Positions 11,162 through 22,046 of a stretch of 64,000 nucleotides of DNA are shown here, piece after piece. Position numbers and translations under genes: made by a program. Numbering within the stretch: position 1 is the stretch's first letter; each line of letters begins with the position of its first letter. The notes under the pieces were generated by a model. The model saw nothing but the letters and a program-made list of their open reading frames with translations. It had not been told where the DNA came from and did not search any database. The DNA comes from Trichostrongylus colubriformis. Its lineage: Eukaryota > Nematoda > Chromadorea > Rhabditida > Trichostrongylidae. The stretch is taken from assembly GCA_963978905.1 (NCBI GenBank), contig OZ022256.1:13871863-13935862 (forward strand), read 5' to 3'.

Positions 11162-11526
11162 TGTAAGTCGCGCCATGCAGACGGCTCGGCATGCTTTTCC
11201 GATGACTCATGCAAGTGTTTCAGGGCGTGCCGATCGGACGGAGCAAGGAAGCTGGGAGTCGACCGTCAGCCTGGCCCGGAGGCTGCTGCTCCGGTACCGT
11301 ACCCCATCCCCAAGGGGCGAGGCCCCTATTCTATGAGGCAGTTCCGGACAACGACTGCGTCGTGCTTCTGATCTCTGTGTTGCATCAATATGCATTTGTA
11401 GTCATGTCATTAAACCCTATTTATATTGTCCTTCTTTCGCTGCTTGCTTCAAAGAACAAACTTCTATTTCTACTTTTATTACACGGAAGCACGTGTGACA
11501 CCTTCCGCTGCGCCACGCAGCTGACT
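11162..11526 (+). repeat. 3' LTR-like direct repeat
   Basis: It matches 5051..5405 in the same orientation, 6.1 kb away, beginning TGTAAGTCGCGCCATGCAGA and ending CACGCAGCTGACT. The right flank then differs from that of the left copy. No convincing target-site duplication was found. Confidence 0.7.
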
Positions 11527-11864
11527 GTAGTGAGAAATCCTGTCCCAGTGATACACACCAGGATTCCTGCTGTTCTCAGAAAGAGTGATCAATTCTGATT
11601 CACTGGTAGACATTGGCTGATTCTCTACGTTCACTGCAAAAGCCTTAACATCTGTAACTAAGAGAGGCAAATACAAGAGGATTCCTTACAAAGTAATAAA
11701 TCAGAAGCGCAAGTCGCTTGGCACGTCACAAAAATCCATAGCTGCACTCCACTTAGAATAAAATTTGTTTACTCCATAGTACACCCGGAATTTACCTGCT
11801 TCGTTTTATTCGCAACATTCCTTATTGGACAAGCGAGTCACCAGGGTTCATAATAAAAACATAA
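11527..11864. other. Short intergenic gap
   Basis: No feature recognised between the LTR and the receptor pseudogene. Confidence 0.5.
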
Positions 11865-12067
11865 TATTGATAGGCCTTCTGATTATTGTCGAAGTCGTAG
11901 CCTTCATCACGCTGCCGTTCTTGAATGTCTGTGGATATGGTCATTTTACTCCAATATTCTACTGAATATAATTAACCTTGTTACTCCAACTGTTCTAGTT
12001 ACCTTCAATTCGAAAATAAGGAAGCCAATTGGGGCAGCAACTTTGTTTGGATCTGTAGTGCGGAACT
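11865..12067 (+). pseudogene. Dead last exon of a serpentine receptor
   Basis: A truncated copy of gene 2 exon 7 (31810..32052). It starts a few bases inside that exon and keeps LIGLLIIVEVVAFITLPFLN and CGYG, then hits a stop after a small deletion in the YLNILLN block. It retains parts of TPIVLFTFNS out of frame and loses the tail. No upstream exons are present. The match continues beyond the stop codon into gene 2's downstream DNA, so this is the edge of a segmental duplication rather than a retrocopy. Confidence 0.85.
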
Positions 12068-12155
12068 AACAGGGAAATGAGATCCACTTTTGTATTTTTT
12101 TCCGAGATTTACCAACAGGGTGCTCTTTTGAACACCCCTTACTTTCATTGAATAA

Positions 12156-13119
12156 TGTCGTGACCCGTCCGCGGGGTGAGTGCATCAGTGGTTCCGACGG
12201 ATCACGATAGAAACGTGGGATTTCTGTTGCCCACACACCGAGGGAAGGAATAACAGCGCCCCGTGCGAGAATGCTCTAACCGATGTCCCTGCCTGCTATC
12301 ACGCGGCATGTTAGGCCTCTCTTCCCTGCTGATCTGCGTGCGACTGCGAAGCGCGCGTGGTGCGTCAAACGATCGTCCCTGCGATATCTAGTATCGATCC
12401 GTCCTGCGCGATACGAGAAGTAGGACCGAAGACCGATGTACGAGGCGTAGTGCGAGGTTTGAAATATAACTACGAACGTACATGTGTCGCCTAATGCAAA
12501 CCGATTGCCATAACATGGAATAAACAATACATGCGTTCATGAGGTTACCGGTAAAACAGGAAATAACCAATAAACTGTGAAGCATTGTAAAATAATACGA
12601 GGAAAAGGTAAGTTGCCTGACTGTTATCTAAACTACACTACGGTTGAACTACTAGAAACGAAGGTTATACAGACTAAGGACTTCACAGTGAAATACTACT
12701 ATTGACTACGATAGGAATAAAGTGAAAGTAACTGGTTGGGCAACTCAGCGTGAAGTGGCGATTATTGGCACGAATACGAATATGTAGATGTTGACGAATA
12801 TAAGCGTATGCGTGCTGATCCACGGCACTGCTTGATCTTCAATCGCATGGTGCTTCGCGTAGTGAATCGAAGGCGATGGCGAAGGCGACCGCTCTCTAAG
12901 ACGACATGAGGCGAAGGCTGATGCGCTCTTGGCGCGTAACGTAACGAGAGAGCGAGACGTAGGAAGACAGAGTCTTCTCGAGCCTTCTATACTTGGCGAA
13001 CTTTCCCATGAAAGCGTGGGAAGCGTGCGTATGCGTGCGGCGTGCGAGCGCGTGCAGTGCGGCTTCCTGCCAGCTTGGTTTGAGTAGCTTTACTCGAGGT
13101 CGGACGGTGAGTCACGACA
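12156..13119. repeat. Solo LTR, 964 bp
   Basis: It starts TGTCGTGAC and ends GTCACGACA, giving TG...CA termini with a 9-bp inverted repeat. It is flanked by AATAA (12151..12155) and AATGA (13120..13124), a 5-bp target duplication with one change. The paralogous DNA at about 32190 has the unoccupied site (TTGAATAACAACAAAT). It is GC-rich in its left part and contains CG-rich direct motifs, but has no ORF of note. Recombination between LTRs is the simplest origin. Confidence 0.8.
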
Positions 13120-13520
13120 AATGACAACAAATACGAGTGACTGGAACAGAGGTAAAAATGAAATAGTTGCAGAGGAAGCGAATACGAGATATAGAAGTGT
13201 TAGGCTGGGTTAAAGTACATAATTACTGACGGAAATCTGGTGGTATGGTGATAGAAAATAAGTACCTCAGTGAGCAAGAAATTCCTTGATAGTTGTTGGT
13301 TCAGCCAAGGATAAAATGGCAACATTTTCTACTATCGAGGTTGGGTGTTTAAAGTCATCACAGACTCATAAATGGAAGGGATGATGCCGAAGAAATGGTG
13401 ATATCTCAAGGTGTCTCCTCCAATCTGAAGAAACTCTGTGTGTACGTTATATGCAATAGAAAAAGGCCACATGCTCGCTTACACTGCCAAAGATAAATCT
13501 TTTATTGCACATGAGGTGAA

Positions 13521-13766
13521 ATGTCAGTATGTCTCTCAACACCTATGAATGTATCCAGTAGCAAAGGCAATGCCTTCCTGATCACTTTCCTCATAACTAT
13601 TTCTTCCGTAATTCAATCTTATTCGATCTCCTCCTCTGTGTTCAAGGAGGACAACCTCACAACAAATAGCCGGACCCTTCAAAGGAATACTCTTGAACAG
13701 CGGGAAACGTATCACCACTTCAAACTGCCACCTTTGTATGATAAAAATGTGAAAAAATTGCCATAG
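13521..13766 (+). pseudogene. Conserved small ORF of unknown function, copy A
   Basis: From ATG at 13521 it encodes a hydrophobic segment (KGNAFLITFLITISSVIQSY), then a polar region with LEQRETYHHFKLPPLYDK. It stops early because of an indel near 13745. Past that point the sequence still aligns with copy B, where the frame runs through GRRIWWATIVLIILTTACYM, a likely membrane segment. The protein is not recognised. The preserved pieces in two copies argue for an ancestral coding exon rather than chance. Confidence 0.45.
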
Positions 13767-14279
13767 AATCTGGTGGGCAACGATCGTTCACATTAATCAG
13801 ACCACCGCTTGTACTCGAGTTGTTGAAGTTCTTGTGATTTGAAATCGCAAACTTTAAGTGCGCATATCTCGGCTAGCTTAAGATCTATGAATAGGAATGA
13901 GAACCATAAGGATCTACACGTTTCTGTCAAAATGGAAAAGGGCATTGTTTTCCGCCTCGATCAATCCTCCTGTGGGATGCACCACGCATTCTGTTCCTTG
14001 CAGAATCGTGGCGGCAGACGAATGGGATTTGACCCATACAACGACCTTTGGGGCTAGCCCATATAATAGCCAGTGTTTTCCTTCTTCCAGTTTGATGTAG
14101 TACCGAATTAGCTATCACTGATAGGGGCATGCCCTGAAGAAGAATAAGTCCCTATTTGTAGGCCAATGTTGCTCTTCCGACCTTCAGTTTCCAATAATTT
14201 CGTCCGGTCTCTTAAAGTGATGCGGAACATGTCTCGTCAATTCCGTTTTTGTTTGACTATTCAAAGGTCGCATAACGGT

Positions 14280-15010
14280 TGATTCGAGAAGGATTTATTT
14301 TCAAAAAATTGCAGCCAATCACTTCAAGAGCAATATCACAAATTTTCGAACATTATTTCTGTCAGAATTCACCGTATCCAATGGTATCGTTCCAGCACGT
14401 TTCCGCTCAGTATTCTCGCGCACATCTTCTTTATCGTCTTCGCACTGAAAAAGAATTCTAATAAGTAAAAGCCTTGCACTAGCCTAAATGACCGCTGTTG
14501 GTGTTTTTATCAGTGCTTTAGCCATGAGGACGTTCATAAGGAAAAGTGCACAGAAGATGCAGAGGAGTATATGGAATGCGTGGATACATTAAACATGCAC
14601 ATGCCTCATTTATACTGCCGGACTAGCCAAGCTCAAACCATGGTTCCAGTTGTCCTCACAGCTATCTTGCGCATTAACATAGCAACCAAGCGACGAATGT
14701 TTTTGTAGATCTTCCATTTTAGTTGTAAATCCCGTTATAAGCCGTTACATGGAGTTTTTAATGTATATACCTCCCGTGGTGTAATCCCAGTGTCAACTTT
14801 CTCGGCAATGATTATATCAGATAACCATGGCGCCATAATGACCACCTACATATGTACATGCGGGTGCTACGGAAGCTTTCAGAACTAAAGCTCCGGCACC
14901 AGCGAGACACTCCTCCATCACACCGGCCACCATCAAAGCGCCAAACATTGTCGCTTCCAAATGTGACGTTGATGCAGTACATTTGAGTTTCCCCTGTATA
15001 GGCTCGCACT
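14280..15010 (-). repeat. Left arm of a large inverted duplication
   Basis: Aligns in reverse with 18590..19400. Shared landmarks are both ShKT exons, the promoter-side segment containing AGTATAAATGAGGCATGTG, and a block about 400 bp upstream whose frame reads MQCEPxQGKxKCTA in both arms. The arms have diverged markedly and are separated by about 3.6 kb. Confidence 0.75.
14319..14600 (-). pseudogene. Decayed ShKT peptide gene (inverted copy)
   Basis: On the minus strand, 14444..14319 aligns with exon 2 of the intact gene at 19220..19357, starting CEDDKED after a TTTTTCAG acceptor. About 14600..14520 aligns with exon 1, including the hydrophobic signal-peptide core. The start ATG is ATA. Of the six ShKT cysteines only the first remains; the KNCRKTCGFC end has become NNVRKFVIL. 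The frame nevertheless stays open to a TGA at the equivalent position. It is either a pseudogene or, less likely, a peptide with lost disulfides. Confidence 0.75.
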
Positions 15011-15980
15011 GCAATTCCGAGTTTTGTCTACTAGTGCAGTAGTGATAAAACTTTGTGTTCCAGATTTCTAAGAGATATTTTGAGAGAGTATAAGAAAGAC
15101 GGCTGCTCCGAAGCAGTGATCAAAAATATCTTCTCTAGGCTTCTCACCCATCCTTGCAGTTTTGGCACGCCGTTACGCGTGTCTTTCTCATCGACAGGTG
15201 AGGCACTGACAATTTTCCCAGGTTGCAACCTTCACAGTAGCAGTGCATAATGCTGGGAAGATTTTCAAGGGTTTCAGCAGACGTCACAGCAAGATGTCGT
15301 TATGAAGATACAACAGGAGGGTTCGGCCAGGCTCAATGGGTCAGCAGCCACCTAGAACAGAAAGCGATCACACAACTTTACAGAACTTTGCTGGATGAAC
15401 AAGTCAATCGATGCAAGCTTAGCATATCCTTCACCTTAATTCCAGCAGAGCATCAGTTCGATATGGACGATAAAAGTTCACAATTTTTCCGATCAGGCTA
15501 GTTTTCCTGTGCCACCTATCACTAAAAAATATATGGTACGATATTCGACATCTTTGCGAAGGTGGTTCGGAGGGCAGTAGTTGTGCATTTGACACAGTCA
15601 GGTTATCATATTCGGTATTTCTTAGCCGACCCAGATACAGCTTCCCCTGTAGGTTATCGTGAGATGGAAGGCAAAGTCACACTCAGGCTTTACGTGCATT
15701 AACGTACTTTTCTGAAACGGTTGCAGGTCAATTGCTAAGAATGCCCAAGCAAGTTGTGATGTCGCCACCGGGTGGCACGGATCAACGTATGGCCTATCAG
15801 AGGGTTGGTAGAATTACAGTGAGGTGAATACAAACTGAAGTTGCATAAAATTCAATATGAATTAATTTTTATATGCGGATATTTGTAGCAAATTAACTCT
15901 GGCAGTATCCAGATGTTTTCGGACAATACTCCTCCGAAAACTTGTCGTATCCAGTATGTTTAACTGTGAGTACATCTACC
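15011..15980. other. Non-coding stretch, no gene supported
   Basis: ORFs at 15053..15250 and 15250..15501 have ordinary amino-acid composition but no recognised motif or paralogue in the window. The sequence GTTTAACTGTGAGTACATCT just before 15981 recurs at about 18987 upstream of the ShKT gene. Confidence 0.4.
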
Positions 15981-16409
15981 AAGTTTGACAAAATTTTAAT
16001 ATGTGATGCCTGAACCTATTGTCAACATTTTCTTCTACTTGAGTGCCGCTTGACACTTTTCATGGTTTTTTACAAGAATCACTACAAGACCACCCAAAAA
16101 AAGAAAAAGGCTCGGTCAATAGAAATGGATTTCTTCATAAAAACAAAACGAGCAAGCTTCAGAGAACATCAGTATTTTGTAGAGAGACACGACTTTTGAT
16201 GACAGCGGCACAGCGGGACGGCATAGGGATGGCATTCCGAAAACAAGAAATTGCATTTAACCACGTAACTTACACCGTTGAGCGCCAAAATACTATTGTC
16301 TCCAAGTGCAGCATACTAAAATTTCTCTTAAATCGGTCCAGTCGCAAAAAAGTTACTAGTGGAAAACCCAAGTAAAAAACATTTGGCCGAAGAATTTCGA
16401 GCGCTACTG
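15981..16409 (-). repeat. Truncated copy of the Tc1-like MITE
   Basis: Reverse-orientation copy of the element at 22047..22553. It ends GCGCTACTG at 16409 and lacks one terminal repeat, breaking at 15981. The ORF 16043..16375 falls entirely within it and is not a gene. Confidence 0.75.
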
Positions 16410-16668
16410 CAAGTGCGAAAGTTATGAAAGTTTATGAAAGATTTCAGCCGCTATGGAAAGGCTTATCTGTCGAACCAATCACCTCACTACAGTCCTATTC
16501 GTGGAATGGATTGATGCGACGTTAATGCATGCAAATGTGTTGTGCTACACATCAGTCAGATTTTTGCCGAACAGTTTTTAGCTTTTGCCCTCTTCATTAT
16601 GCTGTGCTTTTCCCTTACATATCAGTTCACTGTTCATTTGTACGATGGCCTGTTTACAATAAATGATG

Positions 16669-16774
16669 GCGAGAACGACTGCTGAGCATACTGTTCTGAC
16701 TTCGGTGGCGCCACGATTCAGGCGAGAACGACTGCTGAGCATACTGTTCTGACTTCGGTGGCGCCACGATTCAC
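16669..16774. repeat. 53-bp tandem duplication
   Basis: Two head-to-tail copies (16669..16721 and 16722..16774) starting GCGAGAACGACTGCTGAGCA, identical except for the last base. The near-identity shows a recent event. Confidence 0.9.
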
Positions 16775-18589
16775 GCATGTACTTTTATGTCAAAAATGTA
16801 AAATGATCCGTGTCCACTCGCGTTCCCATCGCACACAGTAAGTAGGCAATGGCATCAATTTGTTAGAGTGATAGCTACGAAGCTAAAATTAGTTCGAGTA
16901 TAGGCCTTCTAAATATGGAACTTTATCTAGAAACTGTATTGCTTCAGAGCTCTCAGATGTATAGGCAATGAAATAACTGCTGTCTTCTATCGCCAGGCTG
17001 TCCAGTGCCTCCCGCCCAGTAATGAACAGGCTACAAATCAGGAAGCACATTATTACAGTTTTCGAGTGCAGCTACAAATCAAACTTCTCACTTTTCAAGT
17101 AAAGTTCGGGACCATACCTGAGTAGAGGTCGGAGCAGAGAATGCGTAGGATGTCTTGAAACACAATAAGAATTTTTCGTGATACCGCTGCTCCCTGACAT
17201 CTTTTAGTATTGTATTAATTACCTGAGTGAGGTAGAAGATACTCCTATGATTACAAAAATAAAAGTCACGTGGATTCGTTTGGTTGTAGTAGGAATCGCC
17301 TCAAATTCAAAGCTCCATCTGAGGACACATGTTATATTACAAGTGTTTTCGAGATCCTGAGCTGATGAAAAAGCTGCTGTTATTCATGCTACACCCACTG
17401 AGATTGTCGTCTATGATATTGTAGTGTACTGTGTATCCAATCGTTCGGGGTCAGGAAATACCAATCTCGCTGCCCAGTCACCCGCAGGTGGGTCTGCTCT
17501 CGCTTGAATAGATTACATTTTTGGAGATTTGAAAGAGAATGTGAAAGCCACCACGCGACTTTTAACCGACTTTTAACAGCAGCAACTGTACTTTGCCCAT
17601 ACGATGACTAGCTGACTCTCAAATATTTATAGCTTATAAGAACTGTGAGCAGCTAGGTCCCTCCCAAAGCAGTGAGTCAGAAAAGAAGGCAGTATGAATG
17701 GCAGAAATCTGTGCTTTGCTGCTCTTGATTGGATGAGGGTCTGCGAGACATCATAAATAGGGCAGAAATCTTGATTCTATTTGTTAACCACGGGAAGGTT
17801 CAACAAAGGCAGAATAATGAAAAATCATCTCTACGTTGAAATTAGCTGGTTTCCAGGTCAGAGCTAATTTCCATAGAGTTCTATGGAATCTCACAACTAA
17901 AATTGTACAAATTGGTAGTACTGTTACGACTGACGTTGGCCCCAATGTCTTGAAAAATCAGCTTCCAGCAGTTTTCATCGTTTTTCAAGAGACACTGGTC
18001 TGTCTCGAAACATGATCCAGTATTTCAACATGTTGCAAAAATAAGGGAGAATATTTGCAAGGGTTCAGTTGTTGAGCACCGTTCATTCTACGCACTCTCT
18101 GCTCTAACAACCACTCAATTATGGGCCCAAGGTTCACTTGGTAAGTAAGAAGTTTGAATATATAGCTGAACTAAAATTCTGTACGTAAGTATGAGAAGTT
18201 TAGATTGTAGCGTGTTCATTGCTGGATAGGGAGCACTGACCAGCCTCCAAATCATTGGCTCTGGAGTAATACACTTCCTATATAAAGTCTCATGATCTGA
18301 AGACCTATCTTCCCACCTGATAGAATAACAAAGTCACGATTGCCTACTTTGTATGAGCGATGAAGGCGCAAACGCCCACGAGTGCTTTCACGTTTTTGAT
18401 TAAAAAAACACGCACGTGCTTGGATCCAGGCACGAACGAGAGCCATTTCTACATGTTTAGCAGTCATTCGGGCCATGGTGTGTCGTACGAATAAATGAAC
18501 TGTGATGTGAAGAATTCAGATGAGACAAAACATGGCAAACTAAAAAAGGACAAAACTGGTAGGCTTGGACAAAGGTGTAATTTGGAAAT
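16775..18589. other. Intergenic, nothing recognised
   Basis: No exon pattern, repeat family or RNA gene could be supported. ORFs are short and of both strands. Confidence 0.5.
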
Positions 18590-19400
18590 GCAGTGCGAAC
18601 CTCTACAGGGAAAATGTAAATGTACCGCATTAGCGGCACATCTAAAAGCGGCATTGTATGGCGTTTCGAGGGTGGCCGGCCGGTGGGATGGATAAGAATA
18701 AGCGTTTCGCTGGCGCCGCGACTTCAGCTCGGAAAGCTTTCACAACTTCTGCGTGTATGTAGGTGGGTATTATAACGCTGTGGTCACCTAATTACATCAC
18801 TGCTGAGAAAGTCGAAACTGGAATATTATAGTACTAAGTTGGCAGCTTCAGGAAACAATTTAAACAAAATGGCAGAAAGTTCATCAGCCAAAGACCTCAT
18901 GTAACGGCTTCAGATGGAATTTACTATTGAAGAGGAAGGTCTACAGAACACTTTCGTCTCTTGCTTGCTCGTGTTTGCGCACATGTTTAACTGTGAGTAC
19001 ATCTACAAACATGGTCACGGTTTGGGCTTGGTTAGACAAAGTAGTATAAATGAGGCATGTGGGTGGCACATGTGTCCTCGGATTCCATATGCTCTTCTAC
19101 ATCCTCTGTGCACTTTTTCTTGTAAACGCCGTGAACGCCCTCACGGCTAAGACTACAGCATCAGAGGTATGACATTTAAGCCCGTACAAGCCGATTACCT
19201 AAAATTCATCTTTTTTCAGTGCGAAGACGGTGAACTACTGACACGGATGTGCGAGAAAATACAAGGGCTCAACTGGTGCAACAACCCTGACAATGGATGG
19301 GACGACTTTTCACAGAAAAATTGTCGAAAAACTTGTGGATTTTGTACTAAGCAGTGATTGGTTGCATACATCTCCTCAAAAGTAAATCCTTCTTGAAACA
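18590..19400 (+). repeat. Right arm of the inverted duplication
   Basis: The counterpart of 14280..15010, holding the intact ShKT gene and its upstream DNA. The GCAGTGCGAACCTCTACAGG block at 18590 matches the minus strand at about 15010. Confidence 0.75.
19089..19357 (+). CDS. Secreted single-ShKT-domain peptide
   Basis: Two exons: 19089..19166, ending GAG|GTATGA, and 19220..19357, after TTTTTTCAG, with a 53-nt intron; 71 residues in total. Residues 1-17 (MLFYILCALFLVNAVNA) form a signal peptide, followed by a short LTAKTTASE linker. The rest is one ShKT domain with six cysteines in the family pattern: CED, then C-E-K, NWC, KNC, KTC and GFC, ending two residues before the stop. ShKT domains occur in many nematode secreted proteins, alone or attached to enzymes, and stand-alone ones can block potassium channels; which role applies here is not shown. 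A TATA-like AGTATAAATGAGG lies about 40 bp upstream of the ATG. No enzyme domain is attached. The gene sits in one arm of an inverted duplication whose other copy has lost its cysteines. Confidence 0.8.
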
Positions 19401-19999
19401 AACGTAGTGCAACCTTTGAAGCCAGTGAGGGCTGACATCACCGTTCGCTCCAGGCGATCAACTTGCATTCACTGACTCTGGTGCACATTCAGTATAAGTG
19501 AATTGCGCAATCGCCAAATTGAAAACGGATTTGACGAGCGGTCTACACTGCGCAACGATGTTTCACATATGAGTGAAGTGCAGTACTGCTTTGTACTTTT
19601 CTGAGAACAAACATTCATCTTTTTGAAGCGTGCGGGGGTAGAGAGACTTTTATACAGCATTTTCCCACTGCACATGGCACTTCACTGCCACACGATTTAT
19701 CTTCAGCGATGGTTGACGGAGACAGACTATTCATTTTTTTTACTCACTGGAAGAAAACAACCAGGGGTCATTCTGTGTTGCTCACAAGATCCTACTGATA
19801 TCATAGATCATTATCCACGCTTGGTGTATATTATATATTCAGGAGCCTTATGCTATGCTTCCCCGGCCGTGATCCCCGGCCGGGGAGGACGCTTCCTGAC
19901 CAGCGTATGTTATGCTGCCGGGGACCTCTCGGGGAGGAAAAGACGCAGAGTTGCAATGGCGCGTACTTTCAAAAGACCTTTTTTGTAACCGGGTGCCAT
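19358..19999. other. Intergenic, small GC-rich palindrome
   Basis: Mostly unremarkable. A GC-rich palindromic stretch (CCCCGGCCGTGATCCCCGGC and following) lies at about 19861..19890. Confidence 0.45.
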
Positions 20000-21780
20000 G
20001 GAAGTAGGGCACTCCCAGGTGTCGAGGAAAATGGCCGCTTCAATGCAACCCCCCCCCCCTCTTCGGGTCCTCAAATGCGACCCCCCCCCCTTTATAATCT
20101 ACAGCTCCGTAAGGATCTATAGTCTCTTTGCTGGGTGTCTCATTGCTGTTTCTGTGTGTTTGCACTGATTGCCCACTGCAAATAATTTTTTTATTTTTTC
20201 ATTCTTCATGTCTGGTCATCGAAACCAGCCGATAGTCAGAAAAACGAAGTCATTCAACAAAAAACACATTTTAATCAATATGTGTGATACGTTGTGGCTT
20301 CTCTTCCGAACAGCTTTTCCGCTTCACTCGACATGCGGATGCGTCGCTCCTGGAAAGAACACACATACATTTATACTACTGAGCTTCACTGAGAATAACG
20401 AAACGAGAAACCAGATTTAAATAAAAAGCAGGTAATAATCATCACAAAATCTGAAAAGAAATCAACAAACCTCTTCTCCGATCAGTTTTCAGCCACACTC
20501 GACGTACGAAAGCGACACTCCTGAGAAAAGCACATAAAGGAAACTTAAACAATACTCGAAAACAACACAGCACATAAACAAAACGAAAAACTCAGAGAAC
20601 AAAACGAAAATCTCAGAGATCACAAAGTCTGAAATAAAAACAAACAAACCCTTCTTCACAAACAATTTCCAGTTCAATCCATGTGCGAGCGACGATCTTG
20701 AAAAAAAAGCACATAAGGGAAACATTAAAAGAAACACTCAAATATAAAACAGACGTAAACAAAGCGAAAAACCAAAATCAAACGAAAAGCAGATAATATA
20801 CATCACAAAATCTAAAAAAAAGAACAACAAATCCTTCTTTCCAAACAGTTTTTAATTCAATCCACGTACGAGCGGCGATCCTGAAAAAAGCACATAAAAG
20901 AAACTAAAAACACGCAAACATGAAACTTCACATAAAGAGTACGACTAACTATGAAAAACAGTCACATAGCAAAATCATACATATACATAGCAAAATCTGA
21001 AAAAAGCAACATACCTTGCTACGGCTGCGTCTGGATTTCGACGGCAATGCAAACCTGAAAAAAGGACATGAAATGAACATTAAAAACATTGAAACATAAA
21101 GTACAACGTACAATACGACTAACTATGAAAAACAGTCAATATACATAGCAAAATCTGAAAAAAAGCAACATACCTCGCTGCGGGCGGCGTTTGGATTTCG
21201 ACGGCAATGCAAACCTGAAAAAAGGACATGTAATGAGCATAAAAAATATTGAAACACAAGGTATCACGTAACCAATATGAAAAACTGGTTTCAAATAAAA
21301 AAAACCACAAAGAGATTACCAACTAGAAGATCAAAAACGTGAAAATCGCGGTAACATTCGAAACGCAGAGCAGGGCTGCGGTCGCGTCGCGGCATGCGAA
21401 TGGAGCGCGCTAATCGACAAAAATGGCTGAATGTCGCGAAAGTAGACCTTGTTTGAACGATCATAACTTTCCTCATTTTTTATCATTTGAGATCTCAAAT
21501 GTTTTTTTGAAATAGCTAGGTTTGCTCTTTCTAATGACTATTTTAGTTGCTTCAAATGTTCAGAAATGAGAGAGGAATGCGAGTCGAGGATTAGTCGAGG
21601 AAAATGAAAATTGCATGCGGGCTTTTTGACTTCTAACAGTTATAACTTTTTTCGTGCTGAATATTTTGCAACCACAGTTGTTTTTCTAAAACTAGAGACT
21701 TTGCTCTGTCCAACGCGCTCTCAAACTCTTTTGTACGTTGCTTAGATCTTGAGCAATGTGAGTCGAGGAAATGTCGAGGA
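20000..21780. repeat. Repeat element with internal ~160-187-bp tandem units, copy 1
   Basis: The start has C-runs (20049..20060, 20083..20092), followed by a region containing TGCACTGATTGCCCACTGCA. Degenerate tandem units marked by CAAAATCTGAAAA occur near 20444, 20622, 20804, 20991 and 21150, each followed by a CGA-rich core and CTGAAAAAAGCACATAA. The tail has GTCGAGGAAAATGAAAATTG. The same start, unit and tail occur at 52560..53540, so this is a dispersed family, probably non-autonomous. No transposase was found. Confidence 0.65.
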
Positions 21781-22046
21781 AAATTTTTTTGCCATCAAGA
21801 GCGTGACAGCGTCACACAGAGAGCGTTCAAAACCTCCTCAAAAGCAGCCCCATACTTTCTGTACAATTTTCATGGTAGCAGTGCAGTGAAACCAACACCT
21901 TAGCGTTCTCCGTCCTTGCTCTGGGTATGCACCATGCCTCCTACTTTCAGAGTAGATGTGATTGGAAGGGCAGTCAGTGTAACTAGAAGGGTGGTTGGCC
22001 TAGTAAGATGATCTCGTGCGGCTATCAGATAGGACAGCTACAGCTA

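Larger units (their letters stand above)
5051..11526 (+). mobile_element. LTR retroelement, polymerase region missing
   Basis: Two direct repeats (5051..5405 and 11162..11526) flank about 5.8 kb. A polypurine tract ends immediately before the right repeat. Inside, in order, are a gag ORF, a CCHC zinc knuckle, a coiled-coil and env-like stretch, a retropepsin active site, and then a UPF1-type helicase fragment. No reverse transcriptase, RNase H or integrase block was recognised. All frames beyond gag are broken, so the copy is defective. The protease and its downstream segment suggest a Gypsy-like or BEL/Pao-like element; the clade cannot be fixed without reverse transcriptase. The env-like region lying before protease is unusual and may mean rearrangement or nesting. 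Confidence 0.75.
11865..14250 (+). repeat. Segmental duplicate of the gene 2 3' flank
   Basis: Parallel to 31812..34050 in the same orientation: the dead receptor exon, the 'CACCAACAGGGTG' 3' flank, a small ORF (13521 versus 32681), a diverged non-coding block and the segment around 14130 versus 33950. The interruptions are a solo LTR here (12156..13119) and extra DNA at about 33260..33500 in the other copy. Confidence 0.8.

Noticed and set aside
14812..15014. Small Cys-containing peptide gene (minus), also at 18587
   Set aside because: Similar frames in both arms of the inverted duplication, but no signal peptide, splice sites or consistent stop; kept only as a conserved block.
16043..16375. 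110-codon ORF
   Set aside because: Entirely inside the truncated MITE; the related full copy has no matching frame.
20000..21300. CRISPR-like array
   Set aside because: Units are long, degenerate and lack spacer structure; nematode DNA context. They are ordinary tandem repeats.
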